NCBI GenBank assembly: GCA_035620975.1
Contig: DASPFV010000229.1
Location: 1-14,733, forward strand
Direction of reading: 5' to 3'
DNA from: DASPFV01 sp035620975
Lineage (GTDB): Bacteria; Acidobacteriota; Vicinamibacteria; Vicinamibacterales; 2-12-FULL-66-21
DNA length: 14,733 nucleotides
The notes under the pieces are model-generated. The model saw nothing but the letters and a program-made list of their open reading frames with translations, made no database searches and was not told the origin of the DNA. Positions 14,058 to 14,733 of the stretch are shown piece after piece (the first letter of the stretch is position 1; each line of letters opens with the position of its first letter). The position numbers and the translations under genes are program-made.

Positions 14058-14094
14058 GCCCGGCCATTCGCGAAGCCGGGCGCCGCCGCCCGGC
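14058..14094 (+). terminator. Two mutually exclusive GC hairpins after the isomerase gene
   Basis: GCCCGGC (14058-14064), GCCGGGC (14075-14081) and a second GCCCGGC (14088-14094) follow the stop codon at 14047. The middle segment is perfectly complementary to both outer ones, so it can form either hairpin (loops of 10 or 6 bases) but not both. Position suggests transcription termination or 3'-end protection; no T-run follows. Confidence 0.45.
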
Positions 14095-14168
14095 TGAGTG
14101 GCTGGGCAAGGTCCTCTCCCTTGGGTCTGGCCCCTTGCGCAATCTGCCCGCACGCGAATCCAAGCCAT

Positions 14169-14197
14169 TTGACGGGCTAATACGTCGAATCTAATCT
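14169..14197 (+). promoter_or_regulatory. Candidate promoter for the TonB receptor gene
   Basis: TTGACG (14169-14174, 5 of 6 to the -35 consensus) is followed after exactly 17 bp by TAATCT (14192-14197, 3 of 6 to the -10). The segment is clearly richer in A and T than its surroundings. It would produce a leader of about 180 nt before the GTG at 14383. Confidence 0.4.
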
Positions 14198-14382
14198 AGT
14201 TGCACTAGGTACTGGTACGGTGCTACGGTATCGCCCTGGGCGTCACCTCAGCCGGCGGCGCCCTTGTACGACCACCGTGAAGGCATCCCCGCGGCCTGGG
14301 TTCGATGCTCGGAACCAGGCAGATTCTGGCCGCCCGAGGGTGCCGTGCCCGCAAAAACACTTCCACGGAGGGGAGGAGACCT

Positions 14383-14733
14383 GTGAGTGATTCTGGCCGG
14401 CTCAAGTCTCGACGGTTACGCGGTCCCATCGCCCTTGTGCTCGGGCTCGCCATCGTGCTGGCGGCGAGTTCGGCCCTTGCGCAGGTTTTGTACGGCAGCA
14501 TCATCGGGGTTGTCAGGGACGCCCAGGGGGCCCTGATCCCCGGTGCGACGGTCACGATCGTCAACACGGAAACGAACCTCACGCGTGAGGCGACGACGAA
14601 CGCGGAGGGGGCCTACAGCTTTACGAACGTCCTGCAGGGGCCCTATGACGTGAAGGTCGCCCTGACGGGATTCCGGGAGGCGGTTCGCACGAACGTGCCG
14701 GTGACGATCGGCCAGATCTCGCGCGTCGACATG
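14383..14733 (+). CDS. TonB-dependent receptor, N-terminal part (truncated by window end)
   Basis: The first 117 codons of a gene that continues past the window; no stop codon is reached. Residues 1-34 form a signal peptide (basic RLKSRRLRG, then PIALVLGLAIVLAASSALA). A carboxypeptidase-regulatory-like beta-sandwich follows (about 36-117), with GVVRDAQGALIPGATVTIV (42-60), TNAEGAYSF (72-80) and VALTGFREA (92-100). This arrangement is the standard front end of the very large outer-membrane TonB-dependent receptors of Acidobacteriota, which import oligosaccharides or other ligands. The barrel itself is outside the window, so the receptor identity is inference. GTG 14383 is chosen for the AGGAG four bases upstream and the signal peptide. 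It may carry the uptake function for the sugar enzymes to its left. Confidence 0.85.
   Translation, partial: MSDSGRLKSRRLRGPIALVLGLAIVLAASSALAQVLYGSIIGVVRDAQGALIPGATVTIVNTETNLTREATTNAEGAYSFTNVLQGPYDVKVALTGFREAVRTNVPVTIGQISRVDM

Larger units (their letters stand above)
14048..14382 (+). other. 335-bp intergenic leader region before the TonB receptor
   Basis: No gene is seen here. In order it holds the GC-rich hairpin set at 14058-14094, a stretch in which GCAAGG (14104-14109) can pair with downstream CCTTG copies, and an AT-richer segment with a candidate promoter (14169-14197). A further hairpin at 14294-14320 pairs GCCTGGGTTC with GAACCAGGC, with one bulged G and an 8-base loop. The last bases provide a strong AGGAG site 4 bases before the GTG at 14383. 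If the promoter call is right, the receptor mRNA has a structured leader of about 180 nt. It matches no riboswitch class I can recognise. Confidence 0.5.

Noticed and set aside
14294..14320. tRNA fragment suggested by GGTTCGATGC
   Set aside because: No acceptor, D or anticodon stems surround it; the segment folds instead as a simple hairpin.

Overview
The window looks like a chromosome fragment of a high-GC, sugar-degrading bacterium, most likely an Acidobacteriota member close to the Vicinamibacteria. This rests on the partial TonB-dependent receptor with an N-terminal carboxypeptidase-regulatory-like domain at the right edge, the sugar dehydrogenase/PKD/cytochrome c/carbohydrate-binding fusion, the DUF3500 protein, and several kinds of dispersed short intergenic repeat. 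The lineage call comes from remembered gene content and was not tested by a search. Strong third-position GC bias creates long antisense shadow ORFs over almost every gene; these were discarded.

Left part (1-3285, minus strand). In order of transcription: an exported aldose 1-epimerase-like protein, a short-chain dehydrogenase resembling gluconate/ketogluconate reductases (15 bp apart, one operon), and, after a repeat-filled gap, an exported DUF3500 protein with its own candidate promoter. Middle part (3498-10603). An exported metallo-beta-lactamase-fold hydrolase runs rightward, tail to tail with a LacI-family repressor on the minus strand. Diverging from the repressor is a large exported PQQ-type sugar dehydrogenase fused to a PKD domain, a c-type cytochrome and a CBM6-like domain, followed by a polytopic GT-C-like membrane protein. 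Right part (10711-14733). A small secreted EGF-like/HYR protein lies on the minus strand. Divergent from it are a Gfo/Idh/MocA oxidoreductase and a sugar phosphate isomerase/epimerase-type TIM barrel, as a pair. A gap of about 335 bp with strong hairpins and a plausible promoter then leads to the 5' end of the TonB-dependent receptor.

The most useful regulatory observation is a pair of LacI-type operators fitting TGNAANCGNTTNCA. One is a perfect 14-bp palindrome (5957-5970) between the LacI gene and the sugar dehydrogenase. The other (1177-1190) overlaps the candidate -35 box of the DUF3500 gene about 5 kb away. Together they suggest a local regulon that links the uncharacterised DUF3500 protein to periplasmic sugar oxidation. 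A working model, which is inference: sugars enter through the TonB receptor, are mutarotated and oxidised in the periplasm, and are processed by the SDR, Gfo/Idh and isomerase enzymes in the cytoplasm.

Four of the intergenic gaps carry short-period repeat arrays. One type has a 10-bp period (TCCGTGTTCG-like), and three arrays are in-phase heptads (TGAACCT, TGAAGGG and CCCACTT types). One heptad array stops 5 bp before a start codon that has no Shine-Dalgarno sequence.
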